Origin: Chryseosolibacter histidinae
Lineage (GTDB): Bacteria; Bacteroidota; Bacteroidia; Cytophagales; Cyclobacteriaceae
Length of the DNA: 64,000 nucleotides
Direction: 5' to 3'
NCBI RefSeq assembly: GCF_018598225.1
Contig: NZ_JAHESF010000001.1
Location: 372,001 to 436,000, forward strand
Part shown: positions 17,437 through 25,678 of the stretch, piece by piece
How positions within the stretch are numbered: position 1 is the first letter of the stretch
How the letters are laid out: each line of letters starts with the position of its first letter
Program-made: the position numbers and the translations under genes
Notes under the pieces: generated by a model
Seen by the model: the letters and a program-made list of their open reading frames with translations, nothing else
The model's database searches: none
What the model was told of the DNA's origin: nothing

Positions 17437-17657
17437 ATCATCTCAACAGGGCGGTTAAAGAAATAACAGGAAAGTCTACCACCACGCATATTAGTGAACG
17501 TATTGCCAGTGAAGCGAAAGCATTGCTTCTCCACACCGATTGGAATGTTGCAGATATCGCTTATGCTTTGGGATTTGAATATCCTACCTATTTCAATAAC
17601 TTTTTCAAACGGGTCACCGGCACGAATCCGATGTCACTCCGGCCGGCAGAAGTTTAA
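17430..17657 (+). pseudogene. AraC-family regulator, C-terminal HTH fragment
   Basis: Only the second half of an AraC DNA-binding domain is left: VNHLNRAVKEITGKS, then ISERIASEAKALLL, DIAYALGFEYPTYFNNFFKR and TGTNPMSLR. The sensor domain and first helix-turn-helix are absent. The open frame extends upstream to 17394 only through antisense hydrolase sequence. The join with the hydrolase remnant suggests a deletion. It cannot encode a working regulator. Confidence 0.7.
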
Positions 17658-17667
17658 GTGAATCCAA

Positions 17668-18238
17668 ATGCGCTGTCGATGTCTCAAAGATCTGACATTT
17701 TTCAAAAAAATGCTCACCGGTGGTATCATCCGGAATGATGAAATGGGTGAAGCATGGGAAGTTGTGTTCCGGACGCAAAGATTATCACCGGTACTGAATG
17801 CTTCAACCACGATCGATAAGATGCGGGAACGCCTCAGCGAGATCATCGGTACTAAAATTGATACGAGCACAATCGTCTTTGTGCCATTCTATACAAACTT
17901 CGGAAAGCACATTGAGCTGGGAAAGAACGTGTTCATTAACCATGCCTGTACGTTTCTCGATCTCGGGGGCATCGCCATTCAGAATGATGTGCAGATCGGC
18001 CCCAAAGTAAACCTGATCACTGAGAATCACCCGGTAGATCCTGCAAAGCGAAAATATCTTGATCTAAGATCCATTTTGATCAAACGAATGCCTGGATAGG
18101 AGCAGGGCTACCATGCTCCCCGGCGTTACCATTGGTGAAAATTCAATTGTTGCTGCCGGAGCAGTAGTCACCAAAGATGTTGCTGATAACAGTATTGTCG
18201 GAGGGATCCCGGCCAGGTTTATCAAGACAATTGAATAA
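17668..18238 (+). pseudogene. Hexapeptide (sugar/maltose-type) O-acetyltransferase, frameshifted
   Basis: The first frame gives the N-terminal mac region (RERLSEIIGTKID), FVPFYTNFGKHIELGKNVFINH, FLDLGGIAIQNDVQIGPKVN and the active-site ENHPVDP. It then fails at about 18087, with a stop at 18097. The family sequence NAWIGAG resumes one frame over. After a second one-base loss near 18108, [20 protein letters not shown] and [12 protein letters not shown] follow to TAA at 18238. Two single-base deletions thus break an otherwise complete left-handed beta-helix acetyltransferase. Sequencing error is possible but less likely, given the wrecked genes beside it. Confidence 0.8.
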
Positions 18239-18277
18239 CCGTTAGGCAATGGGAAATTCCGATCGCGAGCGATGGGA

Positions 18278-18358
18278 GCAGTAGGCAATGGTGAGGTGTC
18301 CTGGGACGGTAGTTATAAATTCAGGCGAAACGTTGCCTACTGCTTATTTGCCTACTGC
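18278..18358. repeat. GCAGTAGGCAA intergenic repeat, inverted and direct copies
   Basis: GCAGTAGGCAA at 18278-18288 is mirrored by TTGCCTACTGC at 18333-18343 and again at 18348-18358. The element lies just past the acetyltransferase remnant and the end of the phosphatase gene. It may form a hairpin acting as terminator for the minus-strand operon, and looks like a dispersed short repeat. Confidence 0.5.
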
Positions 18359-18366
18359 CTGCTTCT

Positions 18367-18987
18367 CTACAAAGATCCGTCTTCGTTCAATCCCTTGCTG
18401 TTCAAAAGTTTCAGCATGAGCTCACCGTCAGGCTCAAGACTAAAGAGTGTCACGGATGAATTCTCCTGCACAATGCGACGGTAGTGTTTGAGGGGCATTC
18501 CGAGCTTATAAGCCAGAAAAAGTCTGTTAATGCCGTTGTGCCCCACCACAAGGATGTTTCCGGATGGGTGTCTGTTCAATATCTCCGTGAAAAAATCGTC
18601 TACGCGGCGTACCACTTCCATGCCTGTTTCACCTGTGCCTCCAGCCCTCGCGGTAGCGGGATCGTTCATCCAGTTTTTCCAGAGGGCGGCGTTCTCTTCC
18701 ATGAACACTTCTTTCGTTTTCCCTTCCCAGTTTCCAAAGTCAGCTTCAATGAGCCGCTGATCCCGGATCACATCTTCACGGCCTGCGGCAATCACAGCCG
18801 TGCGGTATGCCCTTTCAAGGGGAGATGCGTAGACAGCCATGAAAGACATCTTCCCGAGCTGCTCCCGTACCAGTTGTGCCTGCCGGATCCCTTTTTCAGT
18901 AAGTGGAATGTCAGTTCTGCCGCAGTACCGGTTGCCTTCAGCATTCCATTGGGTCTGTCCGTGGCGAAGTAAATAAACGTTAAGCAT
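18367..18987 (-). CDS. Histidine phosphatase family protein (PGAM-like)
   Basis: YLLRHGQTQWN at the N-terminus carries the RHG signature with His9 as the phospho-acceptor. ASPLERAYRTA and VVGHNGINRLFL give the other catalytic arginine and histidine. The 206-aa size suits alpha-ribazole phosphatase, PhoE or phosphoglycerate mutase-like phosphatases. It overlaps the upstream FGGY kinase by eight bases and is the last gene of the catabolic operon. It probably removes phosphate from a pathway intermediate. There are no cobalamin genes nearby, so a CobC role is unlikely. Confidence 0.85.
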   Translation of the reverse strand: MLNVYLLRHGQTQWNAEGNRYCGRTDIPLTEKGIRQAQLVREQLGKMSFMAVYASPLERAYRTAVIAAGREDVIRDQRLIEADFGNWEGKTKEVFMEENAALWKNWMNDPATARAGGTGETGMEVVRRVDDFFTEILNRHPSGNILVVGHNGINRLFLAYKLGMPLKHYRRIVQENSSVTLFSLEPDGELMLKLLNSKGLNEDGSL

Positions 18988-20440
18988 GCATTCCGATTGT
19001 TTTTTTGATGTATCCCTTCTCCTGCATCAATGCGATGAATGCCTGGTAGCTGTTATTATACGCGTTGGCCAGGTGGTTGTCGGGAATTACCTGTTTTTCA
19101 ATTTGTGTCATTGCCTTACCTGCTTCGATGAGGGAATTAAAATGTGTTTTGCTTGCGGCGAGGATGGCGGCACCTACAGCACCCGTTACGTGTTTCATCT
19201 TGTACAAAGGGAGATTCAGCGCATTGGCCCGGATGGTCAGCCATGCCTCGCTGTTGCTTCCGCCGCCCGCCGTGTATACGGCTCTTACCCGCTCTCCTGA
19301 GAGCGCTTCGATCATTTCGAAAGCGTAACGTTCTATGTACGCCACACCTTCCATGTTGACGGTAAAGAGCGTTGCTTCGGGCAAACCCTCGGGCGCAAAG
19401 CCCCGGGCCTGTGGCGCAATAAACGGAAACCGCTCGCCTCGCTGGCGCAACGGATAGGCCAGTTGCCCTGTCGGGATCAGGTGCTTCGCCTGTTCGTTCA
19501 ACGCGGCAAGGTCTTTGAACTCATTCGTGACCCAGTCGGCGCCGGTATTGCTCGCGCCGCCAGGCATCCAAAATCCCTCCGGGTGACGATGACAGTACAG
19601 GCCCCCGTCCGGATCCCTGATCTCTTCTTTCGTGACACCCTTGATCACCAGTGTTGTACCGATGGTCGTATTCCAGTCGCCCAGCTTGATGGCACCGGAA
19701 GCGATCTGCGACGCGCATCCGTCGGTCATGCCCGCCACCACCTGCACCTTTTGACTCAGGCCCAACGCGGAAGCTACCGCCAGCGAGAGTGTTCCTATCG
19801 GGGTGCCGGAAGGTACTACGGCAGGCAACCACTGCCTTTTCAGCGAAAGCTGCTCATGCAGGTACGCAGGCCAGAAGCCGTGCCTCACGTCAAAGCCAGA
19901 TTTCAACGCATTGGTATAATCAGTGACACCCCAGCTACCGGATAATTTACCGGTGATGTAATCAGAAGCGTGGATCCATTGGGCGATCTGCTGCGCTTTT
20001 TCAGGATAATGGCGGGCGAACCAAACCATTTTTGATAAACCGCTGGAAGCGTTGAACCCCGTGTATCCGTCAGGATGATGGGTCAGCGCCATCTCCCTGC
20101 ACCACTTGCCTTCTTCGGCAGAGCGGTTGTCGCTATACATGATGGCGGAGTGAAGCGGACGGTGGTCCTTGTCCAACGGAATCACCGTTCCAGAGGTTGA
20201 TGTGACGGCGATGGCCCGGACTTCGTGAAGCGGGATCATGCTGCCTGCTTCTTTGAACAGCAGTGTCAGGCAACGCAGGCAGGTGTCCCACCACAGCTCG
20301 GGAGACTGTTCTTCACGCGACTGGTCGTTCAGCGGAAAGACATCCTCGTGGGTAGCCACCACGTTGCCAGCGGCGTCGGTGAGCACTACCCGGGCACCCT
20401 GCGTTCCAACATCGATCCCTGTAAAGTATGGTCCTGTCAT
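18980..20440 (-). CDS. FGGY-family carbohydrate kinase (xylulokinase-like)
   Basis: I chose ATG at 20440, because it overlaps the stop of the previous kinase (ATGA) and is followed at once by the ATPase strand TGIDVGTQGARVVLTD. The longer frame adds 14 residues with no family match. Both FGGY domains are present: SDNRSAEEG, IHASDYITGKLSG, VVAGMTDGCASQIASGA and TAGGGSNSEAWLTIRA. The family phosphorylates ketoses and polyols such as xylulose, ribulose, glycerol or erythritol. A polyol-type permease and a second FGGY kinase lie in the same operon; the two kinases may act on different substrates. Confidence 0.87.
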   Translation of the reverse strand: MTGPYFTGIDVGTQGARVVLTDAAGNVVATHEDVFPLNDQSREEQSPELWWDTCLRCLTLLFKEAGSMIPLHEVRAIAVTSTSGTVIPLDKDHRPLHSAIMYSDNRSAEEGKWCREMALTHHPDGYTGFNASSGLSKMVWFARHYPEKAQQIAQWIHASDYITGKLSGSWGVTDYTNALKSGFDVRHGFWPAYLHEQLSLKRQWLPAVVPSGTPIGTLSLAVASALGLSQKVQVVAGMTDGCASQIASGAIKLGDWNTTIGTTLVIKGVTKEEIRDPDGGLYCHRHPEGFWMPGGASNTGADWVTNEFKDLAALNEQAKHLIPTGQLAYPLRQRGERFPFIAPQARGFAPEGLPEATLFTVNMEGVAYIERYAFEMIEALSGERVRAVYTAGGGSNSEAWLTIRANALNLPLYKMKHVTGAVGAAILAASKTHFNSLIEAGKAMTQIEKQVIPDNHLANAYNNSYQAFIALMQEKGYIKKTIGMHA

Positions 20441-21888
20441 GTCAAGAAGATCTGTTTCAAACCTGCACGCACTTTTTTCCACTCCACGTAAAGCGCCTGG
20501 TAGTCATGCTGCTTTTCCGGAAGGATCACTTCCACAGCATCGCGGTGCTGCTCGTTTATTTTCAGCGCATCGCTGCACACCAGCGCGCCGCCTGCAACCG
20601 AAGCCTGCCGGAACCCTTCACGCACTTTTACTTTTTTATTGATCAGGTTGGCGATGCATTGCCGTAGCATGGCGCTTTGAAAACCACCACCACAGGCCCA
20701 CACATAATCCGAAGTGTGATCGGTCACATCGGTAAGGCAATCATAATTCTCCTTGATACAGCAGGCGATGTCCCAGAGTGTGGCCCACACAAAGCTTGCC
20801 CGCGTCAATTGGTGTGTGACCGGCGTCGTAAAAATGAAACCACCTCTCGTCATCGGTGCTTTCTCATCGGCCACCAAAGATCCCAGCGAAGCCATGCAAA
20901 GCGCGGGAGGTTGGGCAGCCAGCTCTTTTTCGATCACGTCGTAGCCTTCATTCGGGTAAAAGATCTCTTTCAGCCGCTGATAGTTGAGACCGGTTACGCC
21001 TGCATTCGCTTCGAGGATGAAACTATCCTGGTCGATGTGACGGTTGGTCCAGGTACGCTCGTCCGCATCGATGGTGTACCGGCCGATGATCTTGACAATG
21101 GGCGTTGTTGTTCCTGAAACAATGACAATATCGTCCACCGCGGGTTGTGTGCTCCTGATGGCGAGCTGTGTATCGGCTCCTCCCACCACAACCACTGCAT
21201 CGGGTGAGATGTTCAGCTGCGTGGCATATGTTGGTAATACTTTTCCCAACACGGTGCCCGAAGCCAGCAGGGGAGGCAGTAAACTTTCCGGTAGTCCGAA
21301 CAACGTGCACAGCTCTTTTGACCAGGTTTTCGTCGCTACGTTGTACAACTGTGTTTCCGACGCCTGCGAATGCTCATACCCGGCAACACCACTTAATCGG
21401 TACTGTGCCCAGTCGCTGATGCTCACAATGGTGTGGAGCTTCTGAAAGATCGCAGGCCTTTTATGTTTGATGCCAAGCACTTTAAAAGCCGAGAACAGCG
21501 AGCTGGGGTAACGGCCCGTCAACGCGTAGACCTTGCTCTTTCCGGTGATGGTGTCTTCCCACTCCCGCCCGCGGTGATCGTGGTTGGGCAATCCGATCAG
21601 GGCTTTGCCATTACCATCCAGCAGCACGATGCCTTCGCGCTGGCTGCTGGCGGTGATCGCCTTTACGGTAACTGCGGGAGCCCGAAGCAGCGCCTTGCGA
21701 CTCAGCTCCATGATCTGAAGCCACAACTGGTCTGGATCAAAGTGAAGTGCATCCGGATACCGGTCATCTTTTTCATAGTGAACATCATCTCTTTCCACAC
21801 TTAAAATCTCGCCATTGGTTTTGGTCACCGCCACCCGTACATTTCCGGTGCCAATATCAATGATGATGTATGCCTGCTGGTCAGCCAT
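20437..21888 (-). CDS. FGGY-family kinase, LsrK-like
   Basis: ATG at 21888 is preferred to GTG at 21894. The protein has IDIGTGNVRVAVT, SSQREGIVLLD, VSISDWAQYRLSG, VVVGGADTQLAI and ACGGGFQSAMLRQ. The REGIVL and ISDWxxYxLSG segments are reminiscent of autoinducer-2 kinase LsrK and relatives. No other lsr genes are present, and a role in AI-2 processing is not supported. It shares an ATGA overlap with the next kinase, which implies fixed stoichiometry or a hetero-oligomer. The substrate is probably an open-chain sugar or polyol. Confidence 0.8.
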   Translation of the reverse strand: MADQQAYIIIDIGTGNVRVAVTKTNGEILSVERDDVHYEKDDRYPDALHFDPDQLWLQIMELSRKALLRAPAVTVKAITASSQREGIVLLDGNGKALIGLPNHDHRGREWEDTITGKSKVYALTGRYPSSLFSAFKVLGIKHKRPAIFQKLHTIVSISDWAQYRLSGVAGYEHSQASETQLYNVATKTWSKELCTLFGLPESLLPPLLASGTVLGKVLPTYATQLNISPDAVVVVGGADTQLAIRSTQPAVDDIVIVSGTTTPIVKIIGRYTIDADERTWTNRHIDQDSFILEANAGVTGLNYQRLKEIFYPNEGYDVIEKELAAQPPALCMASLGSLVADEKAPMTRGGFIFTTPVTHQLTRASFVWATLWDIACCIKENYDCLTDVTDHTSDYVWACGGGFQSAMLRQCIANLINKKVKVREGFRQASVAGGALVCSDALKINEQHRDAVEVILPEKQHDYQALYVEWKKVRAGLKQIFLT

Positions 21889-21909
21889 TGCCACGTTGGA
21901 GTTGTTTAG

Positions 21910-22896
21910 TTAAAGAATGAAGTTAAAAAATTTCTTCTTCCCGGTACTTTCCACGGCAAAATTGTTGAGCAGCGCCTCGTTCATGATGGTGGCGTGGTGA
22001 TCTTCCACTTCAAAGGTGGCACCGGCGATGTGCGGTGTGGCCAGCACATTGGGCAGGTGAATGATCTTATTGTCGATGTCGTCCGGAGGCTCATGGTCAA
22101 ATACATCGAGCACAGCGCCGCGGATCAGGTTCTTCTCCAGTACTTCCAGCAGGTCGTAACGGTTCACCACAATCGCCCTCGCCGTGTTCACGAAGATCGC
22201 CTCTTTTTTCATTTTTGACAGAAGCCGCCTATCGATCATACCTTTGGTCTGGTCATTCACCGGTAAGTGGATGGATACAATATCGCTGGTCTCGAACAGC
22301 TCCTCGAGCTCAATTTTTTTATAGTCCTGGTCGAAGGTGTGAACAAAGGGATCGAAGAATTGCACCTGGCAGGGAAATATTTTTACGAGCCTGGCAATGC
22401 GTTGTCCCACAGCGCCGAACCCGACCATGCCGATGGTTTTCCCTTCGAGCTCGTTGCCTTTGAACTGGAGATACGAGGTGTGCGCTCCTTTTTCCCACTT
22501 TCCGGCCTGTAGCCACTGCCATCCCGCGATGGTGTTCCGCATCAACGTGATCACGTTGGCAATGAACATCTCGGCAACCGCCTGCGCGTTTCGTGCGGGT
22601 GTATGGAACACCGGTATGCCCAGCCGTTTTGCAGTCTCCACCGATACATTCGAGGGTGTGCCTCTGCATACACCAATGAACTGCAGCGCCGGATTGCGCT
22701 CGATGACGGTCTGCGTCACCTGGTCGTGCTCCGTGATCAGTGCCTCTGCCTTCGTTTCTTTCAACAGCGCCAGCAGCTCGGCTTCATTGTAGGCGCGGCC
22801 ATGAGGCTTCCAGGGCCTGTATATGATCTCACCGAATACCTGTTCCAATACGCTTCTAGCCTTGTCGTTGTACGGTGCCGTAATTAATATTCTCAT
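21910..22896 (-). CDS. D-isomer-specific 2-hydroxyacid dehydrogenase
   Basis: The central Rossmann domain has IGMVGFGAVGQRIARL, and the catalytic triad fits Arg in NTARAIVVNR, Glu in DVFDHEPPDD and His in TPHIAGATFE. The 328-aa length is normal. The N-terminal substrate domain has CRGTPSNVSVETAK in place of the usual GxGxDNID loop. The enzyme oxidises or reduces a 2-hydroxy acid with NAD(P). Lying between permease and kinases, it probably acts on a sugar acid or its phosphate. It ends 21 bases before the LsrK-like gene. Confidence 0.85.
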   Translation of the reverse strand: MRILITAPYNDKARSVLEQVFGEIIYRPWKPHGRAYNEAELLALLKETKAEALITEHDQVTQTVIERNPALQFIGVCRGTPSNVSVETAKRLGIPVFHTPARNAQAVAEMFIANVITLMRNTIAGWQWLQAGKWEKGAHTSYLQFKGNELEGKTIGMVGFGAVGQRIARLVKIFPCQVQFFDPFVHTFDQDYKKIELEELFETSDIVSIHLPVNDQTKGMIDRRLLSKMKKEAIFVNTARAIVVNRYDLLEVLEKNLIRGAVLDVFDHEPPDDIDNKIIHLPNVLATPHIAGATFEVEDHHATIMNEALLNNFAVESTGKKKFFNFIL

Positions 22897-22920
22897 AGTC
22901 TTCGCTTAAAGTTTAGTACC

Positions 22921-22955
22921 GGTGTTGGTGTTCTTCACCAAACACCCCGTTTTTT
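22921..22955 (+). terminator. Hairpin with T-run reading rightwards, against the operon
   Basis: GGTGTTGGTG, a short loop, CACCAAACACC, then CCG and six T. On the plus strand it is a standard intrinsic terminator, but no plus-strand gene precedes it. On the minus strand it forms a hairpin in the 121-base gap between permease and dehydrogenase transcripts. It could stop antisense transcription or set mRNA stability. Confidence 0.5.
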
Positions 22956-23017
22956 AATATCTGATAAATTCCGTCATGGGCCCCAGTTTTGTAACCGGAC
23001 CCTATCCCTGTCAATAC

Positions 23018-24310
23018 TTATGATTTCGAAGTGCTCAACAATACATCCTCCCCGGAAGTAGCGGCGGCATTTGCTTCCGAGGGCAGCGTGATATACTTCG
23101 TCAGTATCGCGCTGATGAAGTAAAGGCCTCCCAGGATCCAGACCACACCTTCGTCTCCCACCATGCCGATGAAAATGCCGACGATGGCCGGACCGATGAA
23201 AACGGGAAGGCCGGCCCCCAGATTCAGAATGGCCATGGCTGCACCCTTGTCTTTTTTCACCAGCGATGGAACCAGCGCAGAAAGTGGCACATAACCCGCG
23301 AGGAATGCTCCCCATAATACGCCGGGTATCAGCACCATCCAGAAATTTCCTTCGGCGAATTGCGGCGTATAGAAAAAAAGGAGTGTTGTGATGCCGCAGC
23401 CCACGCCGCCGAACCACATCACGGTGTTGCGCCAGCCAAGCTTATCGCCTACGAAACCAAAGATCAGGTTGAACACAATGTTGCTGGTGAAAATGGTGCC
23501 CCAGATCTGCAGCCATTCTGTGGTTGAAAATCCGTAACGCGCCATGTACGTTGGCAAAAACACCGGGAACGCAAACTGGGCAGTGGTGTTGATGATGCGG
23601 ACAATTCCTCCCAACAGCACCTTGGGCTCCTCTTTGAGGATCGTCAGCCCCTTCATCAGCTCACGCGCCTTCGAGCTGGCGGCATTCCTGTTCTCAGCGC
23701 TGAACTTGTCACGGGTCAGGCCCAGGGCGAGTACCGCTCCCAACACCACCCAGAAGATCGAGCTCCACAAGGTATCCAGGTAGCCCAGGTGGATGATCGC
23801 CCAGCTGGAATAATAGGCACCAAAAACGTTCAGCCCTCCGGTGAACACAAACCAGAACCATCCCACCGCGGCGCCAAGCTTTTGCTGCGGGCTCCTGTAA
23901 GTGATCCAAACCAGGAACGAATACGCAAACAACGGGTAACCGAAGCCACGTATGGCATAGGTGATCAGCATCACCCCGAAATGAAGGTCGGGCATTCCAT
24001 ATCCCACAAAGCCGATGGTTCCCAGGATGTACAACGCCACGCCTATGAGCATGGTCCGCTTCGGGCCAAAACCTTCTGCCAGCACGCCGGAGAACCAGGA
24101 AGAGATGGCGATGGTAATCCCGTACACGGTGAAGAGTGATGCCGATTGTTGTATGCTCATGCCCCGCTCCAGCAGGTACGGGCTTAGCCACCCTTGCTCC
24201 ACACCATCACCCATCATGAAGATCAAAATGCCGAGGTAGCCCCAGGCCAGCGGACCGGGTATGCCGATTTTATCAAATAAAGACTGCTCACGATCGATCA
24301 TTGCATTCAT
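23018..24310 (-). CDS. MFS polyol permease (RbtT/DalT-like)
   Basis: The 430-aa protein has twelve hydrophobic segments. Its first loop LIFMMGDGVEQGWLSPYLL and later FAYSFLVWITYRSP, GWFWFVFTGGLNVFGAYYSS and NTTAQFAFPVFLPTY resemble ribitol and arabinitol permeases. It acts in the inner membrane by proton symport. With a SusCD pair upstream, it takes the final step of import from periplasm to cytoplasm. It follows the phosphodiesterase by 20 bases. Polyol specificity is inferred from the family motif; sugars or sugar acids are possible. Confidence 0.82.
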   Translation of the reverse strand: MNAMIDREQSLFDKIGIPGPLAWGYLGILIFMMGDGVEQGWLSPYLLERGMSIQQSASLFTVYGITIAISSWFSGVLAEGFGPKRTMLIGVALYILGTIGFVGYGMPDLHFGVMLITYAIRGFGYPLFAYSFLVWITYRSPQQKLGAAVGWFWFVFTGGLNVFGAYYSSWAIIHLGYLDTLWSSIFWVVLGAVLALGLTRDKFSAENRNAASSKARELMKGLTILKEEPKVLLGGIVRIINTTAQFAFPVFLPTYMARYGFSTTEWLQIWGTIFTSNIVFNLIFGFVGDKLGWRNTVMWFGGVGCGITTLLFFYTPQFAEGNFWMVLIPGVLWGAFLAGYVPLSALVPSLVKKDKGAAMAILNLGAGLPVFIGPAIVGIFIGMVGDEGVVWILGGLYFISAILTKYITLPSEANAAATSGEDVLLSTSKS

Positions 24311-24330
24311 CTGTTTAAAAGTTGTGTATG

Positions 24331-25674
24331 CTACTTTGACAACAGCCTGTAATCACGGTTGCCGTCCACCCCGCTTAAATCAATACCCAGGAGCCTGGCA
24401 ACAAGGGGCGCTATGTCTGTCATCTCCATTACGGGTATCACAGTGCCTGCCTTGAATCCCGGCCCCGTGGCGATTAACCCTGTTTGAATTTCAGCGAAGT
24501 CTGGAAAATGCCCATGTGTTCCGCCATGAGAAGCTTCTACAGCCTCGCCCTTCAGTGCATTGCCGATGGCGGACCCAGGTGTGGCTGTCAGCGCCAGCGT
24601 TGCGTTGGGATCAGCGCCGGAATTTTTCAGCTGGCTTTCTTCAATCACCGTGAACAGTTTCTTTTGCTCAGCTGGTAAAGCGCCCAGGATCTTTTTCACC
24701 TCAGCCAGTGTCTTTTGATCGCCCTTGTCTTTCAGGTGCAGGAAAGCCGAACCCCCCGCGCTATAGAAACGTGCTTTCCAGTTCCCGCTGTTGATGTCGG
24801 TGATCAGTCCTGCTTTTGCCAGCAGCACATTGGGGTTGAAGTTCGTGTTCCGGTTTACAAAACCGTGGTCGCCGGTAATGATCACGGCGGTGATCTCACT
24901 GATGCCCGCTTTATCGATGGCTTCCATGATGGTGCGCACAGAACGGTCGGCACCTGCCACTGCACGCCTTACCCCATCGCCGTCGCGGCCTTCGTCATGT
25001 TCTGCATGATCTACAGCGGGCAGGTGTACCGTTGTAAAGGCCGGCTTGTACTTCCGGATGAGATAACCGGCGATCCGTGCTACGTTGTCATCCATTGACA
25101 GGTAATCTTTGTCAAGGTTGAAGTCATTCGCTTCCATCGTGCCGGTGGCATACTGCTCAACTTCCTTCCACAGTCCTGGTGGTGTTGCGTATCGGGCTGT
25201 GACCTCGCGACGGTCGCGCTCCCCGGCGTTCCATATATCGGGAATGTTGTAATCGATCGGAGCGCCCGCGGATACAGGCCATAATACGGACGCTGTAGTC
25301 ATGCCGGCCTTCCTCGCGGCTTCCCACAAGGTGGGGGCCTTCATGGCGCTGAAATGCCAGTACCAGTCTTTGGAAGGTCCGTTGGCTTCGAAGGGTGCGT
25401 TGTAATAAATGCCATGCGTTGCCGGTAGTACACCCGTGACCAGCGTTGTATGCGAAGGATACGTCACCGTGGGAAAGATGCCATTCACACCCTTGACGCA
25501 CGCACCTTTGGCCATCAGCTGGCGAAGGTTCACAGCGCCCCAGGTGGGATCGAGATAGAAGTCGGGCCTGAACCCATCGATGGTGATCAGCACAACATGC
25601 TTGGCTGTCTGGCCGGAAGCCTGATGATAAAAAAGCGCAGCCAGGAAAAAAACGGTTAAAAAAAGTCTCTTCAT
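24331..25674 (-). CDS. Secreted ENPP-like phosphodiesterase/phosphatase (alkaline phosphatase superfamily)
   Basis: The start is ATG at 25674, where a signal peptide (MKRLFLTVFFLAALFYHQASG) begins; the longer frame only overlaps susD. LITIDGFRPDFY supplies Asp33, FPTVTYPSHTTLVTG supplies the nucleophile Thr71, and VDHAEHDEG, ITGDHGF and GTHGHFPD supply the two-zinc ligands. ENPP enzymes hydrolyse phosphodiester or pyrophosphate bonds. It starts four bases after the susD stop, so it belongs to the transport operon. It probably frees a polyol or sugar from a phosphodiester, for example from a teichoic-acid-like or nucleotide-like compound. Confidence 0.87.
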   Translation of the reverse strand: MKRLFLTVFFLAALFYHQASGQTAKHVVLITIDGFRPDFYLDPTWGAVNLRQLMAKGACVKGVNGIFPTVTYPSHTTLVTGVLPATHGIYYNAPFEANGPSKDWYWHFSAMKAPTLWEAARKAGMTTASVLWPVSAGAPIDYNIPDIWNAGERDRREVTARYATPPGLWKEVEQYATGTMEANDFNLDKDYLSMDDNVARIAGYLIRKYKPAFTTVHLPAVDHAEHDEGRDGDGVRRAVAGADRSVRTIMEAIDKAGISEITAVIITGDHGFVNRNTNFNPNVLLAKAGLITDINSGNWKARFYSAGGSAFLHLKDKGDQKTLAEVKKILGALPAEQKKLFTVIEESQLKNSGADPNATLALTATPGSAIGNALKGEAVEASHGGTHGHFPDFAEIQTGLIATGPGFKAGTVIPVMEMTDIAPLVARLLGIDLSGVDGNRDYRLLSK

Positions 25675-25678
25675 AATT

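Noticed and set aside
18367-18987. CobC alpha-ribazole phosphatase
   Set aside because: The size fits, but there are no cobalamin genes; the overlap with sugar kinases makes a sugar-phosphate role more likely.
20437-21888. Autoinducer-2 kinase with quorum-sensing role
   Set aside because: The LsrK likeness is limited to general FGGY-branch motifs, and no lsrA/B/F/G/R genes are nearby.
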